Source of the DNA: Phaeobacter sp. 22II1-1F12B
GTDB lineage: Bacteria > Pseudomonadota > Alphaproteobacteria > Rhodobacterales > Rhodobacteraceae
Length of the DNA stretch: 64,000 bases
NCBI RefSeq assembly: GCF_002210165.1
Contig: NZ_AQQP01000012.1
Location: 124,001-188,000 of the forward strand
Direction: 5' to 3'
Part shown: positions 55,155 to 62,531 of the stretch, piece after piece
Numbering within the stretch: position 1 is the stretch's first letter
How the letters are laid out: every line of letters begins with the position of its first letter
The notes under the pieces: model-generated
Told to the model about the DNA's origin: nothing
Seen by the model: the letters and a program-made list of their open reading frames with translations, nothing else
Databases searched by the model: none
Made by a program: the position numbers and the translations under genes

Positions 55155-56750
55155 ATGATCACAAACGATGACTCGAAAACTACCCTGAAGTTTCCGACGC
55201 CCGAAATTGCAAAGGGCAGATTGGCCCGCCGACTATCCCGTTTCAAACGGGATGAGAGCGGATCAATCATGATTCTAGCCGTATACATGCTCATCATGCT
55301 TTTCATGGTGGCAGGGATCGGCATTGACCTGATGCGCTTTGAACGTGACCGCTCCGCGCTTCAATATACGCTGGACCGCGCGGTTCTTGCCGCAGCCGAC
55401 CTTGAGCAGACACTGGATCCGACCGCAGTCGTCGAGGACTATTTTGCCAAATCCGGTTACTCCCAGTACCTGACAGGCGTCTACCCGACAGAAGGCTTCG
55501 GATACCGCTCGGTCTCCGCGACAGCCACGGCAGATGTCGCCACCCAGTTCATGCACATGACAGGCGTCGACTCGCTATCTGCCGGCGCAAGAGGCACGGC
55601 GGAAGAACGCATCGGGGCCATCGAGATTTCGCTGGTCCTGGATCTCTCCGGCTCGATGAACCGCAACAACCGTCTGAACAACCTCAAGGTATCCGCAAAA
55701 CAATTCGTCACCACGCTGCTGGGCGGTGTCGACGAACACGGCGCCTCGTCCATTTCGATCATCCCCTACGCCACACAGGTCAACGTGGGTGAATCCCTGC
55801 TGAACAAGTTCAATGTTTCGCAAGAGCATAACTACTCCCATTGCGTGAACTTCATCGCGGAACAATTCAAGAAAGCGGATCTTCTGACCACGGACGCGCT
55901 TGAACGCACCGCGCATTTCGACCCGTTCACCTATAGCGAAACGCCGATTTCGATGCCGGTCTGCCCGGTTCGCCCCGGCACCGCGATCCTGCCGCTGAAC
56001 AACAACCTCTCGGAACTGCACGACTATATCGACAGCATGACCGCCCAGGGGAACACCTCGATCGACATGGGCATGAAGTGGGGCGCGGTGATGCTTGACC
56101 CGAGCATCCGTGAACCCGTCAACGACCTGATCGACGAAGGCGTGATCGTGGGAGAATTCGCCGGCCGCCCACTGGCCTACAATAACGGCGAAGTGCTCAA
56201 GATCATCGTGCTGATCTCGGATGGTGAGAACACCGATCAGTACTACCTGAACCCATCCCTGCGCACCGGCGACTCGGATGTCTGGTACAACGCGGATGCC
56301 AACCGCTACAGCACCTATCATTCCGAAGGTAATCCCAACTTTTACTGGCCGCATCGCGACGACTGGGAAGACCACCCTTACGGCGACGAGGAATGGGGCG
56401 ACGCGGTACGTCTGACCTACCCCGAACTGCTTAACCGTGCCTCGCTCTCGTACATTGCCTATAACATGTACGGCCATACAAACAGCGCCCCGGGCCGGTG
56501 GTTCTCGGCGGCCTATGCCAAGCGCGAAGCCTCGGCCAAGAACCAGTTCACCAAGCAGGTCTGCCGGGCGACCAAGGATCAGGGCGTGATCGTCTACACC
56601 ATCGGTCTCGAAGCGCCCAAGGTCGGTCTCAAGACGCTCAAGGACTGCGCAAGCTCCGACAGTCATTTCTTCGAGGTTCAAGGCCTTGATATTGCTGACG
56701 CATTCTCGGCAATCGCGACCTCGATCCGCAAGCTGAGGTTGACCCAATGA
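55155..56750 (+). CDS. TadG-like pilus-assembly protein with von Willebrand factor A domain
   Basis: A 531-residue protein of the TadG type. A basic N-terminus (RLSRFKRDESGSI) leads into a prepilin-like hydrophobic helix (about 38-60, IMILAVYMLIMLFMVAGIGIDL); then a large periplasmic vWA domain with the metal-ion site DLSGS (163-167), the threonine in QGNTSIDMG, and LISDGEN. A long Asp/Tyr/Trp-rich insertion (YWPHRDDWEDHPYGDEEWGD) follows. It overlaps the next gene by 4 bases. The Tad secretion ATPase and Flp pilin are not in the window. Confidence 0.85.
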   Translation: MITNDDSKTTLKFPTPEIAKGRLARRLSRFKRDESGSIMILAVYMLIMLFMVAGIGIDLMRFERDRSALQYTLDRAVLAAADLEQTLDPTAVVEDYFAKSGYSQYLTGVYPTEGFGYRSVSATATADVATQFMHMTGVDSLSAGARGTAEERIGAIEISLVLDLSGSMNRNNRLNNLKVSAKQFVTTLLGGVDEHGASSISIIPYATQVNVGESLLNKFNVSQEHNYSHCVNFIAEQFKKADLLTTDALERTAHFDPFTYSETPISMPVCPVRPGTAILPLNNNLSELHDYIDSMTAQGNTSIDMGMKWGAVMLDPSIREPVNDLIDEGVIVGEFAGRPLAYNNGEVLKIIVLISDGENTDQYYLNPSLRTGDSDVWYNADANRYSTYHSEGNPNFYWPHRDDWEDHPYGDEEWGDAVRLTYPELLNRASLSYIAYNMYGHTNSAPGRWFSAAYAKREASAKNQFTKQVCRATKDQGVIVYTIGLEAPKVGLKTLKDCASSDSHFFEVQGLDIADAFSAIATSIRKLRLTQ

Positions 56751-57286
56751 TCCGCTCCCTCTCTGCCACAATGGGCAAATTCTGGCGCAAGGAAGACGGC
56801 CACGCCGTTGTCGAATTCGCGCTCACCTTCCCCGCCATGCTTGTCCTGATGCTCTCGGGTGTCGAACTGGGCATGGTCTCTCTCCAGCACGCCATGCTGG
56901 AACGTGCGATGGACCAGACGGTGCGCGACATTCGCCTCAGTACCGGCGTTGCGCCGCAGCACGACGATATCAAGCAGCTGCTTTGCGACCGCTCCGGTTT
57001 CATTTCGAACTGCAGCAACAACATGCTGCTCGAGATGGTTCAGGTGAACCCGCGCAACTGGACAGGCATCTCAGCCACGGCAAGCTGCACCGACCAGTCG
57101 GAAGAGGTTCAGCCCAAGGTCGAATTCAAGAACGACGCGCTGGAAAATGACCTCATGATCCTGCGGGCCTGCGTAAAGGTCGATCCGATCTTTCCGACAA
57201 CCGGACTGGGTAACAACGTTGCCAAGGACGGTGCAGGTCAGTTCGCGCTCGTTTCCATCTCTGCTTTCGTTCAGGAGCCCAACTAG
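56747..57286 (+). CDS. TadE-like pseudopilin
   Basis: 179 residues. The GHAVVEFALTFPAMLVLMLSGVELGM segment (about 19-44) is the TadE signature: a glutamate in a hydrophobic N-terminal helix after a short basic/charged lead. The C-terminal periplasmic part has four cysteines (LLCDRSG, SNCSNN, ASCTDQ, RACVKV), probably two disulfides. It overlaps the TadG-like gene by 4 bases and is followed after 3 bases by a second TadE-like gene, so the three form one operon. Confidence 0.85.
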   Translation: MIRSLSATMGKFWRKEDGHAVVEFALTFPAMLVLMLSGVELGMVSLQHAMLERAMDQTVRDIRLSTGVAPQHDDIKQLLCDRSGFISNCSNNMLLEMVQVNPRNWTGISATASCTDQSEEVQPKVEFKNDALENDLMILRACVKVDPIFPTTGLGNNVAKDGAGQFALVSISAFVQEPN

Positions 57287-57289
57287 GTC

Positions 57290-57883
57290 ATGACACGTTC
57301 TATCCTAAAAGCCCGCGCCAAAGCATTTTTTGACGACCAGTCCGGCAACATCACCGTCGAATTCGTCCTTGCCATGCCCATCCTCTTCTGGGCGTTCATG
57401 GCCTGCTACGTCTTCTTCGACGGGTATCGCCAGAGTGCGGCCAACCTCAAGGCGGCCTACACGATCAGCGACCTCGTTTCGCGTGAGACCGAAGGCATCA
57501 ACGACGCATATGTCGACAGCATGTCCAACGTTCTCCAGCTGATGACTCGCGAAAATGCCAAGGTCGACCTGCGCCTGTCGGTCATCCGCTGGGATGAAGA
57601 GGACGACCGTTATTACCTCGACTGGTCCGCGAACCGTGGTTTTGAAAGCGCCCTGACCAACGCGAATATCGCCGAGATCGAAGACCGGCTTCCGACGATG
57701 CCCGACAACGAACGGGTGATCCTTGTCGAGACCCACAACCAGTTCATGCCGCTCTTCAATGTCGGGCTGGGTGAGGTCAACCTCGACAACTTCGTCTTTA
57801 CCCGTCCCCGTTTCGTTTCGCAGCTCGTCTGGGAAACGCCTGACGACTACCTTGAAGACAACGCAACCGACGACCCGATCTAA
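57290..57883 (+). CDS. Second TadE-like pseudopilin
   Basis: 197 residues. After a basic start (MTRSILKARAKAFFDDQ) comes SGNITVEFVLAMPILFWAFMACYVFFDG (about 18-45), again the TadE hydrophobic helix with its conserved glutamate. The periplasmic domain is acidic (RWDEEDDRYYLDW) and lacks cysteines apart from one in the membrane helix, unlike the gene before it, so the two have different partners or roles. It is the last gene of the tad operon, ending at a terminator. Confidence 0.82.
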   Translation: MTRSILKARAKAFFDDQSGNITVEFVLAMPILFWAFMACYVFFDGYRQSAANLKAAYTISDLVSRETEGINDAYVDSMSNVLQLMTRENAKVDLRLSVIRWDEEDDRYYLDWSANRGFESALTNANIAEIEDRLPTMPDNERVILVETHNQFMPLFNVGLGEVNLDNFVFTRPRFVSQLVWETPDDYLEDNATDDPI

Positions 57884-57906
57884 ACCTTCAAATCACGCCC
57901 ATGATC

Positions 57907-57940
57907 ACACCCGCGCCCTTTGGTGCGGGTGTTTTCATTT
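57907..57940 (+). terminator. Factor-independent terminator of the tad operon
   Basis: Stem ACACCCGC (57907-57914) with GCGGGTGT (57925-57932), followed by TTTTCATTT, 24 bases past the last tad gene. Confidence 0.88.
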
Positions 57941-58405
57941 GCGGTCCGCGATCATTGCCGCAAGCAGATCGGCCATGACGCGGGACTGGTGCCCCGGAAC
58001 GACGCCCCCGATCCCGATCCGGCGGCCGAGGCACCACCAGAGGCCGGGCTGCCAGCGTCGCTGACCGGGCGATTTCAGCGTGATCAGAAAGCCGTTCGAG
58101 GGTTTGAACGCAAGGAACCCCCGGTCGATTGCCTCAACCTCGCTTACCTTGGCGATGGTTTCGCCTTCGCTGCTGCGCAGTTCGGTTTCCGTCAGTTCAA
58201 GGCTCTGACCGGTCGCGCGCTGCATCTTGCGCGCCGACCAGAACGCCGCCCCGCCGATGACGATTAGGGCGAATTGCCATTTCGGCTCGGGCGGCGAGGC
58301 AAAGGCGACATAGATCGAGATCATGCCGATCAGGGATTGCATCAGCACCCCCATCCAACGCCGCACCGGCGATGGTGTCACGACCGCGAGAATTTCCCCG
58401 TTCAT
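57935..58405 (-). CDS. Membrane protein of unknown function
   Basis: 156 residues. Two hydrophobic segments (about 16-36, WMGVLMQSLIGMISIYVAFA, and 43-58, WQFALIVIGGAAFWSA) form a hairpin, then a cytosolic beta-rich domain (LELTETELRSSEGETIAKVSEVEAIDRG) resembling small PH-like domains of bacterial membrane proteins. I do not recognise the family. It is convergent with the tad operon, and its 3' end overlaps the T-run of the tad terminator. Confidence 0.7.
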   Translation of the reverse strand: MNGEILAVVTPSPVRRWMGVLMQSLIGMISIYVAFASPPEPKWQFALIVIGGAAFWSARKMQRATGQSLELTETELRSSEGETIAKVSEVEAIDRGFLAFKPSNGFLITLKSPGQRRWQPGLWWCLGRRIGIGGVVPGHQSRVMADLLAAMIADRK

Positions 58406-58463
58406 CCAAGTCTCCTGCCCTGTATCGCCGCGCGTTTAACGTGAATGGCGCGGGGCGAACAGG

Positions 58464-59420
58464 CTAATTCGCGGTGCCGCGACGGACCGTGACCTCGGCG
58501 CCCCGCTCTTCGGGTTCGTCATCGACCATTTCCGCCGGAAAGCCCGGGGCGCGAACGTCGAGCGCGGTCGCGTCCTCGAGCCGACGGATGATGTTCGGCG
58601 ACAACTCACGCGGGCCATAGCGGTCGATCCCGTCCTGAAAGATCGAGATCAGCAAGGGGTTGAGATCAAGCGGCACCCCTGCCCTGTCCGCCACCGACTG
58701 GAACAGGCCGATGTCCTTGGCGACCAGATCCATGGTAAAGGATATGTCGCGGCTGCCGTTCAGGATCACCTGGCTTTCGGTTTCATGCACAAAGCTGGTG
58801 CCCGAGGAGATACGGATTGCCTCGTAGGCGGTGGCAAGGTCCATGCCTGCGCCCTTGGCGACGGTCAGCGCCTCGGCGCAGCTTACGAGGTTGGCCGTGG
58901 CAAGGTAATTGGTGATCACCTTGAGAATGCTGGCGCTGCCGAGTGCGCCGGTGTGCAGCACCCGCCGCCCCATGATCGTCAGGAGGGGCAGCACCCGTTC
59001 AAAGGTTTCGCGATCACAGCCCGCGAAGATCGATATATTGCCGGTATCCGCCCGGTGGCAGCCGCCCGAGACCGGGCAATCCACCGCCGCGCCGCCCTTT
59101 TCGATCACCAACGCGCCAAGGCGACGGATCTCGGCCTCGTCCGTGGTGGACATTTCTAGCCATATCTTGCCTTGCGTGACCTCGGGCAGCATTTCGTTCA
59201 TCACAGCGTCCGATGCTGCCGGGCTTGGCAGACAGGTGATGACCACGTCGCTGTCGCGCATGATCGCCGCCGCGTCTGCCGCTTTTGTCGCGCCCTTTTC
59301 CACTGCCTTGTCGACCAGCGCCGGGTTCAGATCGAAAACGCTGACCTTGACCCCGTTTCTGATGAGGCTGCCCGACAGCTTGCCCCCGACATTGCCCAAC
59401 CCGATGAATCCGACCCGCAT
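58464..59420 (-). CDS. 3-hydroxyisobutyrate dehydrogenase-family oxidoreductase
   Basis: 318 residues, beta-hydroxyacid dehydrogenase family. It has an N-terminal Rossmann motif GFIGLGNVGGKLSGSL (residues 4-19), the substrate-binding DCPVSGGCHRADTGN (about 114-128), and the catalytic lysine in ILKVITNYLATANLVSCAEAL (about 165-185). Members reduce or oxidise 3-hydroxyisobutyrate, tartronate semialdehyde or related beta-hydroxy acids; the exact substrate is not readable. It stands alone; the 400-base AT-rich gap lies upstream. Confidence 0.85.
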   Translation of the reverse strand: MRVGFIGLGNVGGKLSGSLIRNGVKVSVFDLNPALVDKAVEKGATKAADAAAIMRDSDVVITCLPSPAASDAVMNEMLPEVTQGKIWLEMSTTDEAEIRRLGALVIEKGGAAVDCPVSGGCHRADTGNISIFAGCDRETFERVLPLLTIMGRRVLHTGALGSASILKVITNYLATANLVSCAEALTVAKGAGMDLATAYEAIRISSGTSFVHETESQVILNGSRDISFTMDLVAKDIGLFQSVADRAGVPLDLNPLLISIFQDGIDRYGPRELSPNIIRRLEDATALDVRAPGFPAEMVDDEPEERGAEVTVRRGTAN

Positions 59421-59820
59421 ATTCCGTCTCCTGAACCTGTTTCACGGTTCAGACTGCGGGGGGCTGTGCAGCGGTTCACCTCTGTTTGCGACTTTTCCTG
59501 TCAGCTAGGCGAGAATTTTAACTTTCTGCCTCTCTTATAACCGATCCCAAATTTGGCAGGATTAAGGCAGCGTTCGGTACGATTGACTGGAACTGGATAA
59601 ACCATCAATCGCATTCGACCGTACTGTTTCCAAAACCATTATAAATAACTGGAAAATACGGCCAAAATTGCCATAATCCTCGCAACTGAAACGCTGACCG
59701 CGTAGACAGAGAGCGTGAGTTTTTCACGAGTTTCTTTGTTATTGGCGCGCGGCGGGACGGATATTTACCGGCCCCGCCGCACGGTCAGAAAATTAAAGCC
59801 GAAACCCTTTGGAGAGCGGT
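59421..59820. other. AT-rich intergenic region upstream of the Hint protein
   Basis: 400 bases without a convincing gene. The part from about 59515 to 59800 is visibly richer in A and T than the surroundings, with A/T runs (AACTTTCTG, TTATAAATAACTGG, GAGTTTTTCACGAG) and a 10-base palindrome CCAAATTTGG at 59547-59556. It must contain the promoters for the dehydrogenase (minus) and the Hint gene (plus). No repeat, integrase or RNA gene was recognised. Confidence 0.55.
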
Positions 59821-60387
59821 ATGATTTCTGTGCACAACCCGTACACCCCCCGTACAGCGGCCGAGGATAATTCGATCCTTAATTCGGTCCTCGCGCAGGT
59901 TTCAACCGATGTGGAAAGCACGCCCGAAACGCCGCCAGCCGCAAAGCCGGTGCAATGGCGCCTGCCCGGTTTCGAGGGCAAATGCCGGGTTGCGACGAAT
60001 TTCGGCGATCTGCCGATCGAGGCGCTGCGCAAGCGCGACATGGTCAGAACCCTATCGGGGGCCTATCGCGAGGTGAAATGGGTCGATGCGATCCGGCTCG
60101 ATGTCGATTTCCTTGAACGCCACCCCGAGGCCGCGCCGATTCAGCTGCAACCGAAATCGCTGGCCGGTGCCTTTCCGCGCGAAACGATGCTGGTGTCGCC
60201 GGGTCAGAGCATCTGTGCGCCGCGCGACGGGGGCAGCAACAGCGTCATGCGGGCGGGTGATCTGCTGAGCCGTCCCAACATCATGCGCGCCCAGCGGGCC
60301 GAGGTGACCTATTACCGGTTCCACTGTGGACAGGATGAGATCATCAGCATCGGCGGCGCGTGGTTCGCAACCGGTCCCGAAGACTGA
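59821..60387 (+). CDS. Hint (Hedgehog/intein) domain protein, probably without self-cleavage
   Basis: 188 residues from the ATG at 59821 (GGAGAG upstream). Residues about 49-130 resemble the Hint fold used in Rhodobacteraceae Hint_2 proteins: CRVATNFGDLPIEALRKRDMVRTLSG then VKWVDAI and MLVSPGQSICAP. Where active Hint domains begin with a nucleophilic cysteine (CFTPGT-x-IAT), this protein reads GFEGKCRVAT, so that cysteine is replaced by glycine. The protein is short and lacks the repeat or adhesin part seen in larger members. No signal peptide. Function unknown. Confidence 0.7.
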   Translation: MISVHNPYTPRTAAEDNSILNSVLAQVSTDVESTPETPPAAKPVQWRLPGFEGKCRVATNFGDLPIEALRKRDMVRTLSGAYREVKWVDAIRLDVDFLERHPEAAPIQLQPKSLAGAFPRETMLVSPGQSICAPRDGGSNSVMRAGDLLSRPNIMRAQRAEVTYYRFHCGQDEIISIGGAWFATGPED

Positions 60388-60493
60388 TCCCACCTGCGCG
60401 ATTGCGCACAGATGGGGTGAAATCGCGCGGATTGATCTGCGCCATTGCAGGTATATCTTGGCATCAACTGCACTCTTTGAGAGGTTGACCATC

Positions 60494-61405
60494 ATGTCCC
60501 TGAGACCAACGCTAGAGACCCGCAAAGCCGTTCCGACAATGGAAGGCGCGGGTGTGAAACTGCACCGGGCCTTCGGTTTTCAGGACCCGTCCGAACTGGA
60601 CCCGTTCCTGCTTTTCGATGACTTCCGGAATGAACGCCCCGAGGATTTCCTGCGCGGATTTCCGTGGCACCCGCATCGCGGGATCGAGACCATCACCTAT
60701 GTGCTGTCCGGCACCGTTGAACATGGCGATTCACTGGGCAACACCGGCACGCTTGGCGCGGGCGACGTTCAGTGGATGACTGCCGGGTCCGGGATCATGC
60801 ACCAGGAGATGCCGCAAGGGAACGCGCAGGGCCAGATGCACGGGTTCCAGCTTTGGGGGAACCTGCCCGCCGCGCAGAAGATGACCGCGCCGCGGTATCA
60901 GGACGTGCAGTCGAAAGAGATCCCCGAGGTGATCGACGACGACGGCACCGTGGTGCGCGTGGTCGTGGGTGAATTCTGGGGCAAGACCGGTCCGGTCGAC
61001 GGGATCGCCGCCGATCCGCAGTATCTTGATATCTCGATCCCTGCCGGGGTGAAGAAGACATTCAAGATCGACACCTATCGCCGGGCTTTCGCCTATATTT
61101 TCGAAGGTGCTGCGGCTTTTGCGGATGCTTCCGATCCGTCGGGCGTGCTGCTTGAAAAGGAAGTCGCGGGCGAAGAGGTGAACATCCGCGACATGTCGGG
61201 AAACCGGACCTTGGTGCGGTTTGGCACCGGTGACGAGGTGACGGTTCAGGCCGGTGAGGAAGGCGTGCGCTTTCTGCTGATCTCGGGCGCGCCGATCGCC
61301 GAGCCGGTCGCATGGCACGGGCCGATCGTGATGAACACGCGCGAAGAACTGCGTCAGGCGATGGCCGAGTTGCGCAACGGCACGTTCATCCGGCCCGCAC
61401 ACTGA
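60494..61405 (+). CDS. Pirin family protein
   Basis: A bicupin iron-binding protein, 303 residues from the ATG at 60494 (GAGAGG upstream). FPWHPHRGIETITYVLSGTVEHGDSLG (about 56-82), in which the HPHRG motif supplies metal ligands, and MTAGSGIMHQEMP (about 95-107) form the metal site. Bacterial pirins have quercetinase or regulatory roles; which applies here is unknown. It is followed by a good terminator and then the convergent TetR gene. Confidence 0.9.
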   Translation: MSLRPTLETRKAVPTMEGAGVKLHRAFGFQDPSELDPFLLFDDFRNERPEDFLRGFPWHPHRGIETITYVLSGTVEHGDSLGNTGTLGAGDVQWMTAGSGIMHQEMPQGNAQGQMHGFQLWGNLPAAQKMTAPRYQDVQSKEIPEVIDDDGTVVRVVVGEFWGKTGPVDGIAADPQYLDISIPAGVKKTFKIDTYRRAFAYIFEGAAAFADASDPSGVLLEKEVAGEEVNIRDMSGNRTLVRFGTGDEVTVQAGEEGVRFLLISGAPIAEPVAWHGPIVMNTREELRQAMAELRNGTFIRPAH

Positions 61406-61414
61406 TACAACCTG

Positions 61415-61451
61415 CCGCCGTGCCGGAGTGATCAGGCGCGGCGGTTTTGTT
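61415..61451 (+). terminator. Factor-independent terminator of the pirin gene
   Basis: A 10-bp stem CCGCCGTGCC / GGCGCGGCGG with one G-U pair (61415-61424 and 61435-61444), followed by TTTTGTT, 10 bases past the pirin stop. Confidence 0.85.
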
Positions 61452-62041
61452 CAGGCGTGGCCCATGGCCTGCCGGACCATGTTCCAGTAGATCGTTTCGA
61501 CCTCTTCCAGCGAGAGGCGCCCGCTGTCGCGATACCATGTATTGATGCCGTTCAGCATGGCGATCACCGCCAGCGTAGCGATCTTGGTATCGGGTATACT
61601 GAAAATCTCCGCCTCGACGCCCGTCCGAAGGATGGCTTCAAGCTCCATCTCGTAGGTGCGGCGCAGATCCTCGATGGCGGCAAAGTTCTCATCCGTCAGG
61701 TTGCGCAGTTCCATATAGGCGATGAAAACCGCCTCGGGCCGGGCAAGGTGGAACCGGATGTGGAAACGCACGAAATCCTCAAGCCGGGCGAGCGTATCAT
61801 CCGGTTTCTTCCGCGCGGTGCGGGTTTCGAGAAGCTCGCGCAGGTGCTCTTCCATCAGCGAAAACAGAAGCGTCTGCTTGTCGGGGATGTAGTTATAGAG
61901 CGCCCCCGCCTGCACGCCCACCTCGCCTGCGATCTGGCGCATGGACACGGCGGCAAACCCGTGTCGGGCAAAAAGGCTAAGCGCCGTCTTGCGGATACGG
62001 GGGCCGGTTATGTCGGAATGTGATCCCTGCGTGCGTGCCAT
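61451..62041 (-). CDS. TetR/AcrR family regulator, candidate repressor of the liu operon
   Basis: 196 residues from the ATG at 62041 (MARTQGSHSDITGP). The N-terminal TetR helix-turn-helix is AAVSMRQIAGEVGVQAGALYNYIPDKQTLL, in the expected region at about residues 31-60. The C-terminal ligand domain has FHIRFHLARPEAVFIAYMELRNLT, a pattern frequent in acyl-CoA-related regulators. A palindrome identical in half-sites to the one before liuA lies 14 bases upstream, implying autoregulation and control of leucine catabolism. The ligand (perhaps an acyl-CoA of the pathway) is not visible. Confidence 0.82.
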   Translation of the reverse strand: MARTQGSHSDITGPRIRKTALSLFARHGFAAVSMRQIAGEVGVQAGALYNYIPDKQTLLFSLMEEHLRELLETRTARKKPDDTLARLEDFVRFHIRFHLARPEAVFIAYMELRNLTDENFAAIEDLRRTYEMELEAILRTGVEAEIFSIPDTKIATLAVIAMLNGINTWYRDSGRLSLEEVETIYWNMVRQAMGHA

Positions 62042-62055
62042 GGCGTGACGATAAC

Positions 62056-62069
62056 TGAACATTTGTTCA
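62056..62069. promoter_or_regulatory. Palindromic operator upstream of the TetR gene
   Basis: TGAACA-TT-TGTTCA, a perfect inverted repeat extended by C/G on each side, 14 bases before the TetR start codon. The same half-sites, with a CT centre, lie at 6255-6268 before liuA. It may also affect the divergent lipoprotein gene at 62148. Confidence 0.78.
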
Positions 62070-62147
62070 GAAAGAAGCCTCGCTTGCCTATTGCCGTAGA
62101 AAGGTTCAGAAAACGGATGGTCACCAGTGAATATCAGGGCATGTCAC

Positions 62148-62456
62148 ATGCGGTTTTCTATCCTTTGCGGGCGGGTCGGTATTTTGTTTCTGACGGGCCT
62201 TGCACTGACAGGCTGTATCAATGTGCCGGAGCTGGGCGAGCGTAACCTTGGCGCGCTGCGGGATGCGGATTACCCGGAGCTTCGCCCGCTAGGTCCGCTA
62301 CTTGGCACCCAGACCGACCCGAGAGAGCAATCGCAGGATCTGAGCGACAATCTGATCGCGCGACGTGCCTCGCTTGAGGCGCGGGCGGCGAGCCTGCGTG
62401 GCGAAGTCCTGAGCCCCGAGGACGAAGAGCGCCTGAAACAGGGCGTCACTGAATAA
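62148..62456 (+). CDS. Small lipoprotein of unknown function
   Basis: 102 residues from the ATG at 62148 (an in-frame GTG at 62127 would add 7 residues). The lipoprotein signal MRFSILCGRVGILFLTGLALTGC has the lipobox LTGC with the lipid-bearing Cys23. The mature protein is hydrophilic and Arg/Leu/Glu-rich (LGERNLGALRDADYPELRPLGPLL; ARRASLEARAASLRGEVLS), with a probable C-terminal helix. Family not recognised. Divergent from the TetR gene; 75 bases upstream of hom. Confidence 0.75.
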   Translation: MRFSILCGRVGILFLTGLALTGCINVPELGERNLGALRDADYPELRPLGPLLGTQTDPREQSQDLSDNLIARRASLEARAASLRGEVLSPEDEERLKQGVTE

Positions 62457-62531
62457 ACCAAAGCGCTGCCACGTTGCACCCTTACGCCGAACCGGCTAAG
62501 GCACGTCGAAACGTGGAAAAGAGGATGAAAC

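Noticed and set aside
54952-55158. Proline-rich open frame running into the TadG-like start
   Set aside because: No convincing start, no resemblance to a family, and it ends in the ribosome-binding region of the next gene; probably chance in a GC-rich gap.
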